From Trachythela sp. YZ-2020 (lineage: Eukaryota; Cnidaria; Anthozoa; Malacalcyonacea; Clavulariidae), in assembly GCA_016169945.1 (NCBI GenBank), contig JADLSH010000393.1:6589501-6653500 (forward strand): a DNA stretch of 64,000 nucleotides, read 5' to 3'. Below the pieces are notes generated by a model that worked only from the letters and a program-made list of their open reading frames with translations, had not been told where the DNA came from and did no database searches. Below, one piece after another: positions 10,510 to 21,000 of this stretch (within the stretch, counting starts at the first letter, position 1; every line of letters begins with the position of its first letter). The translations under genes and the position numbers were made by a program.

Positions 10510-11581
10510 TGTTCGGAGAAGCCTTAAGTCTTTGCCGAGCTGCGTCTTTCTTCCTTATGGTGTTGAGAATGGTACCATTGATCCATGGAGCTGGATTGCG
10601 TGCTTTGATCTTTTTCATTGGTATATAATGCGAGACGGTTGTTAAAAACGCATCTTTCCATTGTTGCCAGACGATATTGATATCAGTGGCATGTTCAACG
10701 AGAGACGTCAAATTTATTGCGTTCAATGCAATCTGCAGACCTCCAAAGTCACCAGCGTTATAGTTGTAGACATATCTCTCAACTTTTGGTCTTGCTTTAA
10801 TATGCTCGGAAAATTTGTGAAGAACTGTGGAATGATCTGTCATTATTTCAGTTGTCTCTGGGCGAAGTACTTCAGACACAGTGACTAATTCTGGAACAGT
10901 TGTGATAACAAGATCTAATATTTTGTTGACACGAGTAGGGGTGGTGTTCACTTGGGTTAAATAGTGGTCATCAAGAATGTCAACAAAGTTCACCTCATTT
11001 GAACCAGATCCGTTCAATTTTGCATCCCATGAGATGCTGGGTAGATTAAAATCACCAGATATCACTACGTTTTTATACTGATCACAAACTTGATCCAGGA
11101 ATGTGTTGAGTTTGCTCGTCCAAGTTCGTTCAGCGTCTGGTGGCCTGTAGCATGAAGAGAAGAGGATGTTTTGATTTGAAGCAGTTTTTACTATTGCTGA
11201 AACAATTTCTAATTCTTGTATGTCATCCAGGTTTGAGACGAATTCCTTGACGGAACTAAATGAACTCGATTTGATTGCAACCAAGACCCTGCCGCCATTT
11301 CGTCCAACTCTGTCTTTTCTGAAGATGTTGTAGTCAGAGTTTAAAATCTCAGAGATACTTATGTTCTCATTAAGCCATGTCTCGTTTACACGTACGACAT
11401 CCAAGTTTTCTCCGTAAACGAAGTCTTGAAATCGTTGTAAATTGCAGATAATCGAATTAGTGGTGATATCTTTGTGGACACTTTTCAAACTTCTGGCGTT
11501 TATTGTAGCGCATTTGATGGGAAGTTGTTTAGATGTGGGACCAGGATTGGTTGCAATGTCACCAGCAAGAAGAATACACAA
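10427..11581 (-). pseudogene. LINE 2 N-terminal leader and endonuclease
   Basis: Open for 384 codons. It begins MCILLAGDIATNPGPTSK, a DIATNPGP motif typical of the region ahead of CR1/L2 endonucleases (it resembles the 2A-type NPGP sequence). Endonuclease landmarks: CATINARSL, VRVNETWLNE, DRVGRNGGRV, SSCYRPPDAE, ISGDFNLPSI and MTDHSTVLH. The frame shifts into the RT frame near 10430-10500. The catalytic Asn, Glu, Asp and His positions appear to be kept. Confidence 0.7.
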
Positions 11582-11618
11582 GATTAAATGCAGGCTTTTA
11601 TGTTTTATATCAGGCTTT

Positions 11619-11683
11619 TAGTTATCGGCTACGTTGCCTTCGAGCTTTGCCGGTTTTGAAAATTGGTTGGCGTTCATATTCAT
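11619..11683 (-). pseudogene. N-terminal piece of the Gypsy gag
   Basis: ATG at 11683 starts MNMNANQFSKPAKLEGNV, running into the target sequence TAACTA at 11619-11624. The same 6 bp occur at 7643-7648, where the Gag frame resumes as NYRRFRQQF. Joining at the duplicated site gives one continuous Gag frame, which shows that this short stretch and 7643 downward are the same gene. An LTR may lie beyond 11700 but I cannot define it. Confidence 0.7.
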
Positions 11684-11700
11684 TTAACCGCTGCAACCAT

Positions 11701-12267
11701 GTAGTTTAACTTGTAGTTTATTAAATAAGTTCTAAGTATTAACACATCAAGACTAAAATATAAATTACTATCAGTTCGTGTTCGTAAGTCATCAACATGG
11801 ATTTTAAGGTCATCAATCATGCAAATGTCAAACTGGGCGTATGAATATATTAACTAACTAATTTGAATATATTAACTATTACATACGATTTTAAAAGAAT
11901 ACATTTTCGCGCCAAACTAAACATAAGGCCATCGGACAGAATTATATAAATGTCCGACCCATTCTGAAAGACACCGGACATTTTGACCGACGACACTGCT
12001 GACCGATATTTTAAGGTCTGCATGTACCGAACCTGATCAATGTAAAAGCCCAAACTCATTGTTTCAGCTCATTTGCTACAACATGCAGCCTTTATAGTTA
12101 AAGGATCAGGAGGGTATATGCATGGTGGTTTACATAGTAATTAGAAGAAGGCATTAGACTGGACAAACAGTGTATTGTGCCTTTTCCAAATGATGTATAG
12201 TTACACGAGTTTCTACATGTTCCCAATTTCATATCCATATAAATACATAATATATTAATCCGTTTAG
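11701..12267. other. No gene seen
   Basis: AT-rich sequence upstream of the kinase gene. Short frames occur on the minus strand but carry no recognisable domain. It may hold a decayed Gypsy LTR next to the gag start and the 5' part of the kinase gene, whose first exon I could not place. Confidence 0.4.
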
Positions 12268-12332
12268 GAAATAGCTGGAGTAACAACAAACTCAGCTGCA
12301 GAAAGTCTACTTGAAGACGACGACAAAACATT
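12268..12332 (+). CDS. Kinase gene exon: EIAGVTTNSAAESLLEDDD
   Basis: Acceptor CCGTTTAG| and donor ATT|GTAAGG bound 65 nt. The 2 leftover bases plus G of the next exon make Leu and continue in frame. An acidic run (EDDDK) ends it. No domain recognised. The call rests on clean splice sites and phase agreement with the next three exons. Confidence 0.5.
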
Positions 12333-12617
12333 GTAAGGGTATATATATATATATATATACACTCAATATTTAGACATATAGAGCTCAATATTTAAACACA
12401 TATATATAGAGCTAACTATAAATACTTAAAATGTTTGTATTGCTACTCGGAGTTTCATGCAGGCAATAGTTAATGCCTCATATACTGTATATATTGTGTT
12501 GTGTCATTTTGATGTCTATTGTATAAATTTACTCGTCATACATCATTATAATTATCATATGTCACAACACAATAAATATTATTGATAATTAAATACAAAT
12601 AATGGTTGTTTTACCAG

Positions 12618-12664
12618 GAACAGATTTGACCTCACTGTTGAAGGCATCAAGAGAAGTTCTTTAG
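12618..12664 (+). CDS. Kinase gene short exon
   Basis: 47 nt between TTTACCAG| and TTAG|GTATTT, encoding NRFDLTVEGIKRSSL with split codons at both ends. It fits the phases of the exons at 12268 and 13261. Too short for domain assignment. Confidence 0.5.
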
Positions 12665-13051
12665 GTATTTATTTTTCATTATTAGCTTTTTACAATTTCA
12701 GCTCTTTTCAGTGACCGATTACATCAAGTATATCTCGCTAATCTATACGCAATGAGCCTACATTATTTATTTTGCAACAATAATTGTGATATTACCTTCC
12801 TAGTTAACTTTTCCTGTGGGAGGAAACCGGCTGAGTGCCCGCAGAAAACCCGCAACTTTCGGCAGAGCATTTACTTAGTCTTTTCACATGAATGTCATAA
12901 GTAAAGTCCCCAACGAGAATCGAACTAAAGATTCAGATAACATGTCCTGATTGACTATGGACTGATTGAGAAACAGAAGTGACACTTGCTCTGAGAAGGC
13001 GCTTGCTCTGACGACTGCAGATAAATCCGCTGTCTCACTGCCACTGGAGAA

Positions 13052-13130
13052 TGTTAGTGACAATTCGCAATGAAAATTATGTTATATGAACTTTAATTGG
13101 CTTGGCAACGATACGAATAGCGAATTGTTG
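13052..13130. repeat. Short hairpin, likely MITE remnant
   Basis: GTGACAATTCGCAATGAAAA at the left and an imperfect inverted copy ending GCGAATTGTTGGTAAAAATT. It resembles the hairpin at 20203-20286 (ACAACTCGCAATGCAAAT). It sits in the intron before the kinase exon at 13261. Confidence 0.45.
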
Positions 13131-13260
13131 GTAAAAATTGGATAAAAACGGGAATGGAGCTGGATCAGAAGTGTTTATCCGTGTTTTATGTCATTATGAA
13201 AATGGTCTATTGTGCATGTTGTTATTAACCTTGCGTTTTATGTTCCTTTTTAAATTTAAG

Positions 13261-13464
13261 GATCTATTAAAATACTGCTTGACCGGTCTGTGAATTCGAC
13301 ATACTCAGACGAAAAAAGCACATTGGCCTGCTATTCTCGATCGCAATGCTTTTCAAATGAACAGCGCGATCTGATGGAAAAAGAGTTTGGTGCAGACAAC
13401 GTGTTTCCTCATCCACAATACGATCCAATTCAGTGGGGATGGGAACTGACCAGTTTCAGTGTGG
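13261..13464 (+). CDS. Kinase gene N-terminal exon
   Basis: 204 nt between AATTTAAG| and GTGG|GTAAGG. It encodes SIKILLDRSVNSTYSDEKST and later FSNEQRDLMEKEFGADNVF and PIQWGWELTSFSV. The fold is not recognised. Codons are intact and phases are 1 at both ends, so the exon was spliced to its neighbours as given. Confidence 0.6.
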
Positions 13465-14001
13465 GTAAGGGAAACAGTGTTCACTCTATTATTTTCTCAA
13501 TTTGATTTGCAAATAACTGGTGCAAATTATAATACGTGAGTGTAAATAGCTGGTGCAAATACTTTTCTGCGCATCCGCAATTTTGAAACAATTATTCACT
13601 GCAAAATATCTATTTTCTCAGGCGTGAAATATACATGGCTCGAGTTGCCTGAAAAGGCTGCAAACCATTTATACAATTTATCATATTCTCTTGACCAAAA
13701 ATGTAAAAAATACAACAGGACGACGAAAGCTGCCTTAATTACGTGCCTTAAATATTTATTTAGTCAGAACAATTAACCAAATATATAATGTAGAATTTAA
13801 TAACCGATTACGTAAAATATTCTCAAATCTAAACTACGAAAGCTACTATTAGCTAGCTATCTCCCATGTTTTGTGAAGTATAGAGTTTTGTGACGTCACG
13901 TGGAAACGATCCAATACAAGATTTTCAGATGCAGGACAGCAATTTGTATAACATATAAGGTATTTCCGTGATACTTCAATAAATTCTTAATATTGTTTCA
14001 G

Positions 14002-14088
14002 AAAAAGATGGTAAAGGACGACTTTTATTAGAACGCGATGTGGATACAGAAAATTCGTTTGACATAAAGTTGTGTGAAGCAGAAGAAA
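14002..14088 (+). CDS. Kinase gene linker exon
   Basis: 87 nt between TGTTTCAG| and GAAA|GTACGT. It encodes KDGKGRLLLERDVDTENSFD and a short acidic end, a charged linker before the Ig domain. Phase 1 at both ends agrees with both neighbours. Confidence 0.6.
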
Positions 14089-14332
14089 GTACGTGATTTC
14101 GTTTCATTAATTAGGACATTATAAGTAAAATTTGTAATAAATTTACGGAAAGAACATGTGCGCGTCATACTGACTCATGAAACAAATTGAACAGAAGTTA
14201 AATGCGGGTGTCCATGCAGCTTTACTAGACCATAATTTAAGCCATAAATAGTTTGTTAATATTTTATAACTATAAACTTGTATGTAAAATTACTAAAAAG
14301 AAGATTTACATATTGTGATTGATATCTTGCAG

Positions 14333-14651
14333 AGAATGGCTTGATTGCACATGGGCCAGATGAGGCTATTGGTATAGACAGGGACAATTGCTTGGTGCTG
14401 GCATGCTTGTCTTTCTATCATTGCATAATGGAAGTTGAGTATGCCTGGTACAAAGATGGAGTGCCTTTGAAACAAGGACGGAAGTTGTGCATGTTATATG
14501 TCAATGAGCCAGGCCAGTATCACTGTGTTGTGAAAGTGAATGATAACATTAAGCAAAGTGCTGGTATAAATATCAAATCAGATATTAAAGAGCATGGGTT
14601 TGCCATGAGTCCCTGCAGTGGAAATGAACTCGACAAAAAATGAGGAAATCG
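14333..14651 (+). CDS. Kinase gene Ig-like domain exon
   Basis: Starts after CTTGCAG|. The Ig pattern is clear: CLVLACLSF, then YAWYKDGVPLKQG, then NEPGQYHCVVKV, giving Cys, Trp and Tyr-x-Cys at the usual spacing. A stop follows a run of six A at 14635-14640. With five A the frame would continue to a good donor (ATCG|GTAATA) in phase 1, exactly the phase the next exon needs. The homopolymer length is thus the likely fault. This domain may be cytoplasmic or extracellular; no membrane segment is seen. Confidence 0.65.
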
Positions 14652-15165
14652 GTAATAACCGTATAATATTATTTTTACAAAACTGTTGGTTAGGAAAACT
14701 GGTATCAGTATATATTTTGTTAAAACAGTATATCGGACGTCGGTGAAGACTATATAAGCCGACGGGATCAACCTATATTCCACTATGTTATGCTACTATT
14801 ATTTTGTCCCATCCTCAAAATTTGGTGTAACTAAAGATGTTTTTTTAGAACAGCTGAAAAAATCTTCCAGAAATATAGTTGGAACAACCATTAGTTGTGC
14901 TGTTTTAATTGTCCCATGGAGATCACTGTATAATTCGCGACTGTGATACGAAATGTTTTACATACGAAAATGTGGTCATTTCATTCACATAATGCCAATA
15001 TTTTTCATTTCTAACAGAATATAATGCTAACTTTTTCCTATTTTTGGTGAACTTCCCAAATTCCAATATTTGATAATTTCCTGTGCTACTTGAATGGTAT
15101 AGCATACTTGTTTGCCCAAATTTATATCAAATCAGCATGTATCTATTTTCAATATGTTTGAATAG

Positions 15166-15337
15166 TTGGTGAAATTGACCAGAATATAGAAATGGGAGAA
15201 ATCGTTGGCCAGGGCACATTTGGCACTGTGTACAAAGGCGAATGGAGACGAACAGAGGTTGCGATAAAGCGCATAACCCTGCCACCAGAATGGCAAAATG
15301 ATAGATTGGAAAACTTCAAGGAGATACAAGTATGGAG
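15166..15337 (+). CDS. Kinase N-lobe exon with glycine loop
   Basis: Acceptor GAATAG| and donor GGAG|GTACGA. It encodes GEIVGQGTFGTVYKGEW (glycine-rich loop) and TEVAIKRI with the ATP-binding Lys, then a helix-C-like stretch with FKEIQVW. Style is RAF/MLK-like (TKL group). Phase 2 at the 3' end leads into RKLRHPN in the next exon. Confidence 0.7.
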
Positions 15338-15614
15338 GTACGACATGCGCTTAATTTAAGCTTTTTCCCATTGCGGTCATTTTACCCGTGCTGGCGAAGC
15401 GACGAATTAGTGTCACCTCGAGTGTCACATGAACAATAAGCTATCTATATAAATTATCTGCGCTTCATGCATATTACAATCGGCTGAAGATAATTACCCA
15501 AGTTTAGTGCATAAAAATAATGTTAAAACAGTGGCTTGTCAAAAATCTTAAATCAATTGAGCTCAAGAGCACTATATCCGCGTAGTATTATAAAAAATCC
15601 GTTATTTTTATTAG

Positions 15615-15746
15615 GAAACTACGTCACCCGAACCTGTTACTTTGATGGGATATTTAAAAAAACAGGATGACCTAATGATCGTAACTCCTTTTGTAAGGGG
15701 TTCGAACTTCGAAAAACTAATATTTTCGCAACTGCCACCATTTCAG
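15615..15746 (+). CDS. Kinase exon KLRHPNLLLLMGY
   Basis: Acceptor TTATTAG| and donor TTTCAG|GTAATG. It encodes KLRHPNLL, then, one base out of frame, LMGYLKKQDDLMIVTPFVRG and SNFEKLIFSQLPPF. The 1-nt loss near 15650 (in CTTTGATG) is needed both for the protein and for the total length to fit the splice phases. This is the end of the N-lobe and the hinge. Confidence 0.6.
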
Positions 15747-16196
15747 GTAATGGAATTTATTATACATATTTATATGTAGTCACATTTATTGTGTTTAGCC
15801 CTTGCACGCAAGTGACGTGACAACACACGATGTTTTTTTGGCTTTGTGAGAATTTCTAAAGAATGTAAAAGTCTCCTGAATTTAACTAGTCATTACCGCT
15901 GCTGTCCGAAGTGGTGGCTCTGATTTTGCCATCAAAACGGCTGAGTGTTTAGCATGATTTATACATTAAAAGCACGTGGGTGGCACGAAGCTACAAGGGA
16001 ATTAGGAGGGTTGAGTGAAACGATGAAACACAATGATATAATAAATGTTCTAAAGAACGAGTCACAAATACAGATCACTTTTGATCACAACCACAAAACA
16101 TGTTCATTTTTATAGGGTCAGTATCATATGTATTTTCCAAAATATACACACTACAGACACAGTTGTGGGACATATTAATTTCTTTATGGATTTCAG

Positions 16197-16293
16197 TTAC
16201 CAGATGAAGCCAAGCCGTATGTACTGTACCAAGTGGTTGTCACCACCTACACAAGGAGCAGATAATCAAGATCTGAAACCGGCAAATGTCCTT
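16197..16293 (+). CDS. Kinase catalytic-loop exon, damaged
   Basis: Acceptor TTTCAG| and donor CTT|GTGAGT. It encodes LPDEAKPYVLYQVVV, then in another frame LHKEQII, then QDLKPANVL (catalytic Asp, Lys and Asn). The His and Arg/Gln positions before the Asp are lost by deletion of a few bases. Two frame changes within 60 bp make this the most damaged exon of the gene. Confidence 0.5.
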
Positions 16294-17060
16294 GTGAGTA
16301 TACTGAGACTATTAATTAGATTGTATACCTTCAGATGTATAAATGATAGTTGTCAGAACTATATGTCGTTTTAATAACTGAAATTTATCTCGTCCACAAT
16401 AAATTGTTTGCCTCGCACTTGGAAACTGGTTTCAAATGCGACTTATCGCGTTAAAATACGCCCAATTCGACCGCACATCAAACAAACTCGTTCTGAGTCG
16501 ATTAAGTCATTGAATTTCTTGCTGGTTTAAAATGTTCATATGTATATATTTATATTTATTTTCAAAAACTGCGATAGAACATCATTCAGTATATCAAAAG
16601 TATATCAGTTGATGAGTTCACTTATGTTTTCCATGTATTCAATTATATGAATTGCATGACGGCATATTAAGTTTGATAACTTGCCAGAATTGGGTATATA
16701 ATCGTACGCAATATTCTTAATTATGTGACGTGACTTTAACAGATCAGATTAATCTCCGATCTTTACTAGGTTTTCCGTCTGGACGAACTCAAGCAAAGAA
16801 CTTACTAGCTTACACATGTTGCGAATGGATTTTAGGGTTTCCTTTATATATTGTTGAATGTGAGGATAAACCCGTTGGTTTATATATATATTTTGCTATA
16901 AACGCTTTCAGGGTCAGGTAGAACCGTAGAAGGTGTACCTTTATACGTATTATATTTACTTGGGAATGCAACCCTAGCTACCTCAACAAGCTACAAAATA
17001 TATCCTTCGCATTACTCAGCATCTTGCATGACCTTTCCTTTCTTGTGTCATTTAATAAAG

Positions 17061-17510
17061 GTTGAGAAAAGAACATATCGTACGGTGATATGTGATTTTG
17101 GTGTTAGCGTGTTCACTGCGACTGCCGTTACGAGAAACACTGCACATGCTGGTACTATGATGTACCAACATAAGGAGTCACTATCGGGAAAACGTCCACA
17201 ACCATACATGGATGTTTACGCTATTGGGTGCATTATCTTCGAGCTCTATGCGTTGAAGCATGTCTGGAGCGACATTGCTAACCCAGGGCAACTTTGTGCA
17301 AATGTCTTCTGCAACGAATATCCCAACACTTTCAGATAAAGGAGATAGTTGATGGATGCTTTAAAGAACCCACAGAACGACTGTCCATGCAGGAGATTCT
17401 CCAAGGGCTTAGCATACTTGTTGACAGAGAAAAGTACTGATCTTGTCATCGATAATGATAAGCTGGATAATTTAATTGACGAAGTTAACACCTGTTTGAA
17501 TAGAGTTTAA
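17061..17510 (+). CDS. Kinase DFG and C-lobe exon, frameshifted at the end
   Basis: Starts phase 0 after AATAAAG|. It encodes TYRTVICDFGVSVFTATAV (Mg-binding Asp), AGTMMYQHKE (activation segment end, the usual APE Glu as a variant), MDVYAIGCIIFELY, then after frame changes near 17330 DGCFKEPTERLSMQEIL (C-lobe end) and a C-terminal LTEKSTDLVIDNDKLDNLI ending in TAA at 17508-17510. Confidence 0.6.
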
Positions 17511-17932
17511 TAACATTTTTACGTTAATATGCATGTTAACTAGCTTGTTATTTCAGCTTTGACAATATGCGCGTATGAGTAGCATGTTAAAACGTTTGGG
17601 CTACGACAGTTATACAGAGGTGGCAGAAGTGCATGTATACAGAAGAGGTCGTAACATTCTGTATAGGAAAACCGATATAGTTGACAAAGTTACATTTATT
17701 TGATCATGCATCCATAAACTGCCGAAGCAAAATATCAATAGTGAAAAAATGTAATTGGAGCAAAAATTACCTCGTGTATAACGTGGCCCTTTGACTTTGC
17801 AATTTAGATAAGTATAATTGTTTGATATTGAATGTTTTGTTTATAAAGACTTCATTATATAATGTACTTAGAACTTACAGATATACTATATGAATACACA
17901 TATGATAAAATCTACCTGATTGTCTGCAGAAA
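17511..17932. other. Convergent intergenic region
   Basis: AT-rich sequence between the 3' ends of the kinase gene (plus) and the integrase-core gene (minus). No open frame with a recognisable domain. Confidence 0.5.
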
Positions 17933-18132
17933 TTAAGAAGATGAATATACATCCTCTTTGCTCTGCTGGACATTAAATGAACCCAAGTCAATAGCTGATC
18001 GTCTGACTTCTTCATTCAATTTGTCACGAAAATTTGGCGATAAATAATCGGGAATGATGCGTTGCAATCCGTGTCTGGCAGTGAGTGGGAGGAGACCTTG
18101 GTCTTCGATGGGAAAACCTTTTTGTGTGAACC
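17933..18132 (-). CDS. Integrase-core gene, last exon
   Basis: Acceptor TATATAG| in phase with the exon at 18515. It encodes GFTQKGFPIEDQGLLPLTAR and later DYLSPNFRDKLNEEV, ending in a stop at 17933. I do not recognise a domain; membership in the integrase gene rests on splice phase and position. Confidence 0.45.
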
Positions 18133-18514
18133 CTATATAGAACAAGTTTGCATGTTAAATGTACTGTGATTAAGGCATTGGGGTTTCTTAAAATTTCTAA
18201 TTAATTAATGACCTAAGCTATTTTATTGTGATCAATCGATCGTCCACCGAGAACTCATTGTTTTCATACAGTGGTCATTGTTATTACTTAAATGGTTTGC
18301 TGTCCAAACAGAAAGTCGGTTGTCTTTTATCGAAAGTCGGTCGAAACGTTGGTGAACTAACTTCACTACTAATGACTATTATGACGGGGCATTTTTATCT
18401 TCTTCTGGCCAACATACAGCAGCTATTTATTCTCAAATAACCACACACACTGGACCTTTTCGGCGTTTGCAATGTATTTTATCCATATTTAATGGAATAT
18501 ATATTTGTTTTTAC

Positions 18515-18667
18515 CATGTCGCTCTGGGAAATGGAAATTATCTTCAGGGACACCGGGTGGGCACAATCTATCCTTTTGTTTATGGACATTATACGCGTTG
18601 TTATTCTTGCATAAATCCCGCGAGCTGCCTCTGTAAGACGGGCATGAATATGTAGTAGATGCAGCCC
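18515..18667 (-). CDS. Integrase-core gene, exon after the catalytic Glu, frameshifted
   Basis: Acceptor TTTTTAG| and donor CATG|GTAAAA. It begins IFMPVLQRQLAGFMQE, then a stop; in the next frame NNAYNVHKQKDRLCPPGVPE follows. Restoring two bases (GG) at the junction would give a Trp-Asn, as expected in this family, so a 2-bp deletion is the likely break. Confidence 0.55.
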
Positions 18668-19517
18668 CTAAAAACAATTTAATATATCTAAAAGTACCCA
18701 TTGTCAGCCAAATTAAATATTCAGGAGGGGGTGGGCCAGTTGTTTCGGGGGTGGCCACAGGTTTTAAAAATTGTTTCTGCATGGGGGTGTATGGGATAAC
18801 GTAAGAAGCGTAATTATGGTTAAAGACTCTAAATCTCACCTCCCTTGCAATCTATTTAAAAGCATAATGGCTGAAAGAGTTTTCGGGGGGGGGGGGAGCT
18901 GGTTACCTTTTACTTTGGTCTGTCCCGCCAAAATTGACGAGTTTCCTACGCCCCTGTTTAATAGCATACAAACATATTTATCGTAACAAAATATATCTAA
19001 ATATAATTTTTAAATGGATATACAGATCTTAACAGAGGTGCACGGAGGTGGGCAATGAATTTGTGTCCAATGATATAGGGTGGGTCAAAAAAACGCTACA
19101 ATTTGGCATATTGTTTTATATTGGTCAATCTATTTGAGTTCTAGTGTTTTATAAAAATCATTGGTATGGTTCCATATTGAATATCGTCTCAGTTTCGCTC
19201 TTGTTAACATTTTTACATTAACTTTAATTTGGCGACAAGTTGGCTTCTAGCTAGGCAAATACCGGTACGTTCTAATGTCAAAACTTATTCTTAACTGAAC
19301 ATTTTATCGTTTTTTTTTGCGTTCATGCTTCACAATTGTATTATTTAAAGTTGATAGATTATTTTAATACCTGTGAATTATATTATCTTTATGCCAATAC
19401 CCTGTAGATTCTAGATCCTGATGAAATATAATACGAGAAAAACGAGGTCATTGCTATAACATTAGCGGATAAGACTATGTTGTACACATTGCAAACAACA
19501 ATGTTAATTCATGATAC

Positions 19518-19583
19518 CTGAAAAAAGTCCATCCAAAAGGTTGTCCAATGGCGCCTCAAGTGACTCCACCAGCACTCAATCCT
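19518..19583 (-). CDS. Integrase-core gene, exon RIECWWSHLRR
   Basis: Acceptor TATTTAG| and donor TTTCAG|GTATC, 66 nt, phase 0. It encodes RIECWWSHLRRHWTTFWMDF. The Glu of RIE is the third catalytic residue position and the Trp-Trp, Leu-Arg, Trp-Met spacing is characteristic. Confidence 0.6.
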
Positions 19584-19715
19584 CTAAATATATCATGATC
19601 AGCACAAAACATAAACGTTTGAAAATTTCGCAATGTATATTGCGATTCTCCATCAGTTGAACGCGCATAGTGGAAGTATTATACAAGTCAGGATATGATT
19701 TTCACAAGGGCCACA

Positions 19716-19837
19716 ATACACTCTTTCGATAATTACGTCACAAATACTTTATCGGAAAGGCTATATGCTCACGAGTCTCCCGGACCATCGATGATCGGTG
19801 ACGAGTGATCGGTGACGTAATTATCGAAAAGGTGTAT
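19716..19837. mobile_element. Small MITE, 26-bp inverted repeats
   Basis: ATACACTCTTTCGATAATTA at the left and its near-perfect inverse at the right (TAATTATCGAAAAGGTGTAT), total 122 bp. It lies in an intron of the integrase-core gene. No coding potential. Confidence 0.7.
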
Positions 19838-19991
19838 AATTAAATATTCGTATATTGTATACCCAAAACGACTTATGCTACCTATATTTTACATATTTTA
19901 TTTGTTTTAATGCATGCTGAATACGGTTCTGATGAAACCAAATATAGAATTCTCAAAATGTTTACTCCTGCACAATGTTCTTGAAGTATAC

Positions 19992-20088
19992 CTTTCACTA
20001 ATCTTACAGTTTCGTAGTAGTATTTTGCAACAATCCACGGATCTCTGTTTGTGGAGAAAACTTTAAGCCACATCAAAAACCATAGTGC
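19992..20088 (-). CDS. Integrase-core gene, exon WLKVFSTNRDP
   Basis: Acceptor AATTAAG| and donor GAAAG|GTATAC. It encodes LWFLMWLKVFSTNRDPWIVA and KYYYETVRLVK, matching the strand-helix segment between the first and second catalytic acidic residues in this family. Confidence 0.55.
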
Positions 20089-20202
20089 CTTAATTTATCA
20101 TATTGATCAACGTGCCACACCCAAGTGGGACCCTATGTAAACGTGAAAAAATATGTTCGTTTTAATATAGTACTGAGTAGTACCATGATGTTGCATTAGA
20201 GG

Positions 20203-20286
20203 ACTTTTATAGCGACAACTCGCAATGCAAATAAGGAAATTTGATTGGTTCTGTAACGATTTGCATTGCGAGTTGTAGCTAAAAGT
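20203..20286. mobile_element. Hairpin MITE, about 29-bp arms
   Basis: ACTTTTATAGCGACAACTCG opposite CGAGTTGTAGCTAAAAGT around a 25-bp loop. It lies between exons of the integrase-core gene. A related arm occurs at 13052-13130. Confidence 0.65.
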
Positions 20287-21000
20287 TATTCCGTGTAACA
20301 TGGTCTTAATGTTTGATAGCATTGCTTAATAATTAATTTAATTAAGTATGATTTAACCAATTACCTTAGAGTAATATTTCCTGGGCCTTTGAAGTCCGGC
20401 AAGCAAGCGTCGCTCATCACACATACCCAATAATGTCATTACGTCATAAACTTGCTGTCTATAAGGACATGGATATTTGGTCGCATACTTAATATACGGT
20501 ACTATACTAGCCTAACTGGCAAGAGTTTCAAAATAACTGAAGGATGAAGAATAGTGCCTGGCTGCCTCACTACGAAAGCAAGAAAATACAATAGCGTTGT
20601 TACCTAGTTACAAGGAGTCTGTATTTTACGCGGATGCATAGTCATTTTTCTGTATCCGCTTTGTGCACGGCACCCATTGTTAACTTCATTCTAAACGATA
20701 AGAAAGTTGCTTGATGTTATTTATTATTACTATAATTGCTGATATAATTGATGTTATTTACTATTACTATTATTATTAGATTTAGGTCGATTTTGTTAAA
20801 AAAGAGAGTCAAAAGCAAGTGCGAGGATAGACGAATAATTTGCCAGGACATATACATACTTTATATGGAGATTTTCTAACATCTTAAAGACCATTAAATA
20901 ATTTTGGTATAAAAATGACGTAAAAGTATGAGATAATACCGAACTTTGACATTTTGCAATTTAATAATGAGTTTCCATTGTGCAATTTATTAAATGGTAC

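Larger units (their letters stand above)
7649..11618 (-). mobile_element. LINE 2: near full-length CR1/L2-group element inside Gypsy gag
   Basis: About 3.97 kb including a 717-bp MITE. It is flanked by TAACTA copies at 7643-7648 and 11619-11624. The 3' end on the minus strand is a short tail of AATTAAATAAATTAAAT type. The ORF contains an endonuclease (10427-11581), an RT (7829-10509, interrupted) and a C-terminal Cys-containing tail. One frame change lies near 10430-10500 between the endonuclease and RT frames. The insertion point within Gag and the restored flanking frame fix the boundaries. Confidence 0.85.
12268..17510 (+). pseudogene. Ig-domain protein kinase gene (TKL-like), frameshifted
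   Basis: Exons 12268-12332, 12618-12664, 13261-13464, 14002-14088, 14333-14651, 15166-15337, 15615-15746, 16197-16293 and 17061-17510, all with GT-AG borders. Splice phases carry through the first four exons without error. Order: N-terminal region of unknown fold, one Ig-like domain, then a kinase domain with glycine loop, Lys, KPAN catalytic-loop residues and DFG. Small indels occur in exons 5, 7, 8 and 9, two of them removable by 1-bp changes. From memory, Ig plus TKL kinase architectures are seen in sponges and cnidarians. It is either a young pseudogene or a gene with assembly errors. The first coding exon with ATG is not located. Confidence 0.65.

Noticed and set aside
12098..12388. Minus-strand frame of 96 codons
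   Set aside because: No domain, and it contains a (TA)n stretch; the plus strand has a credible kinase exon within it.
18771..18986. Plus-strand frame through a G-run
   Set aside because: Contains a G11 homopolymer and has no recognised domain; the minus-strand integrase exon ends just before it.
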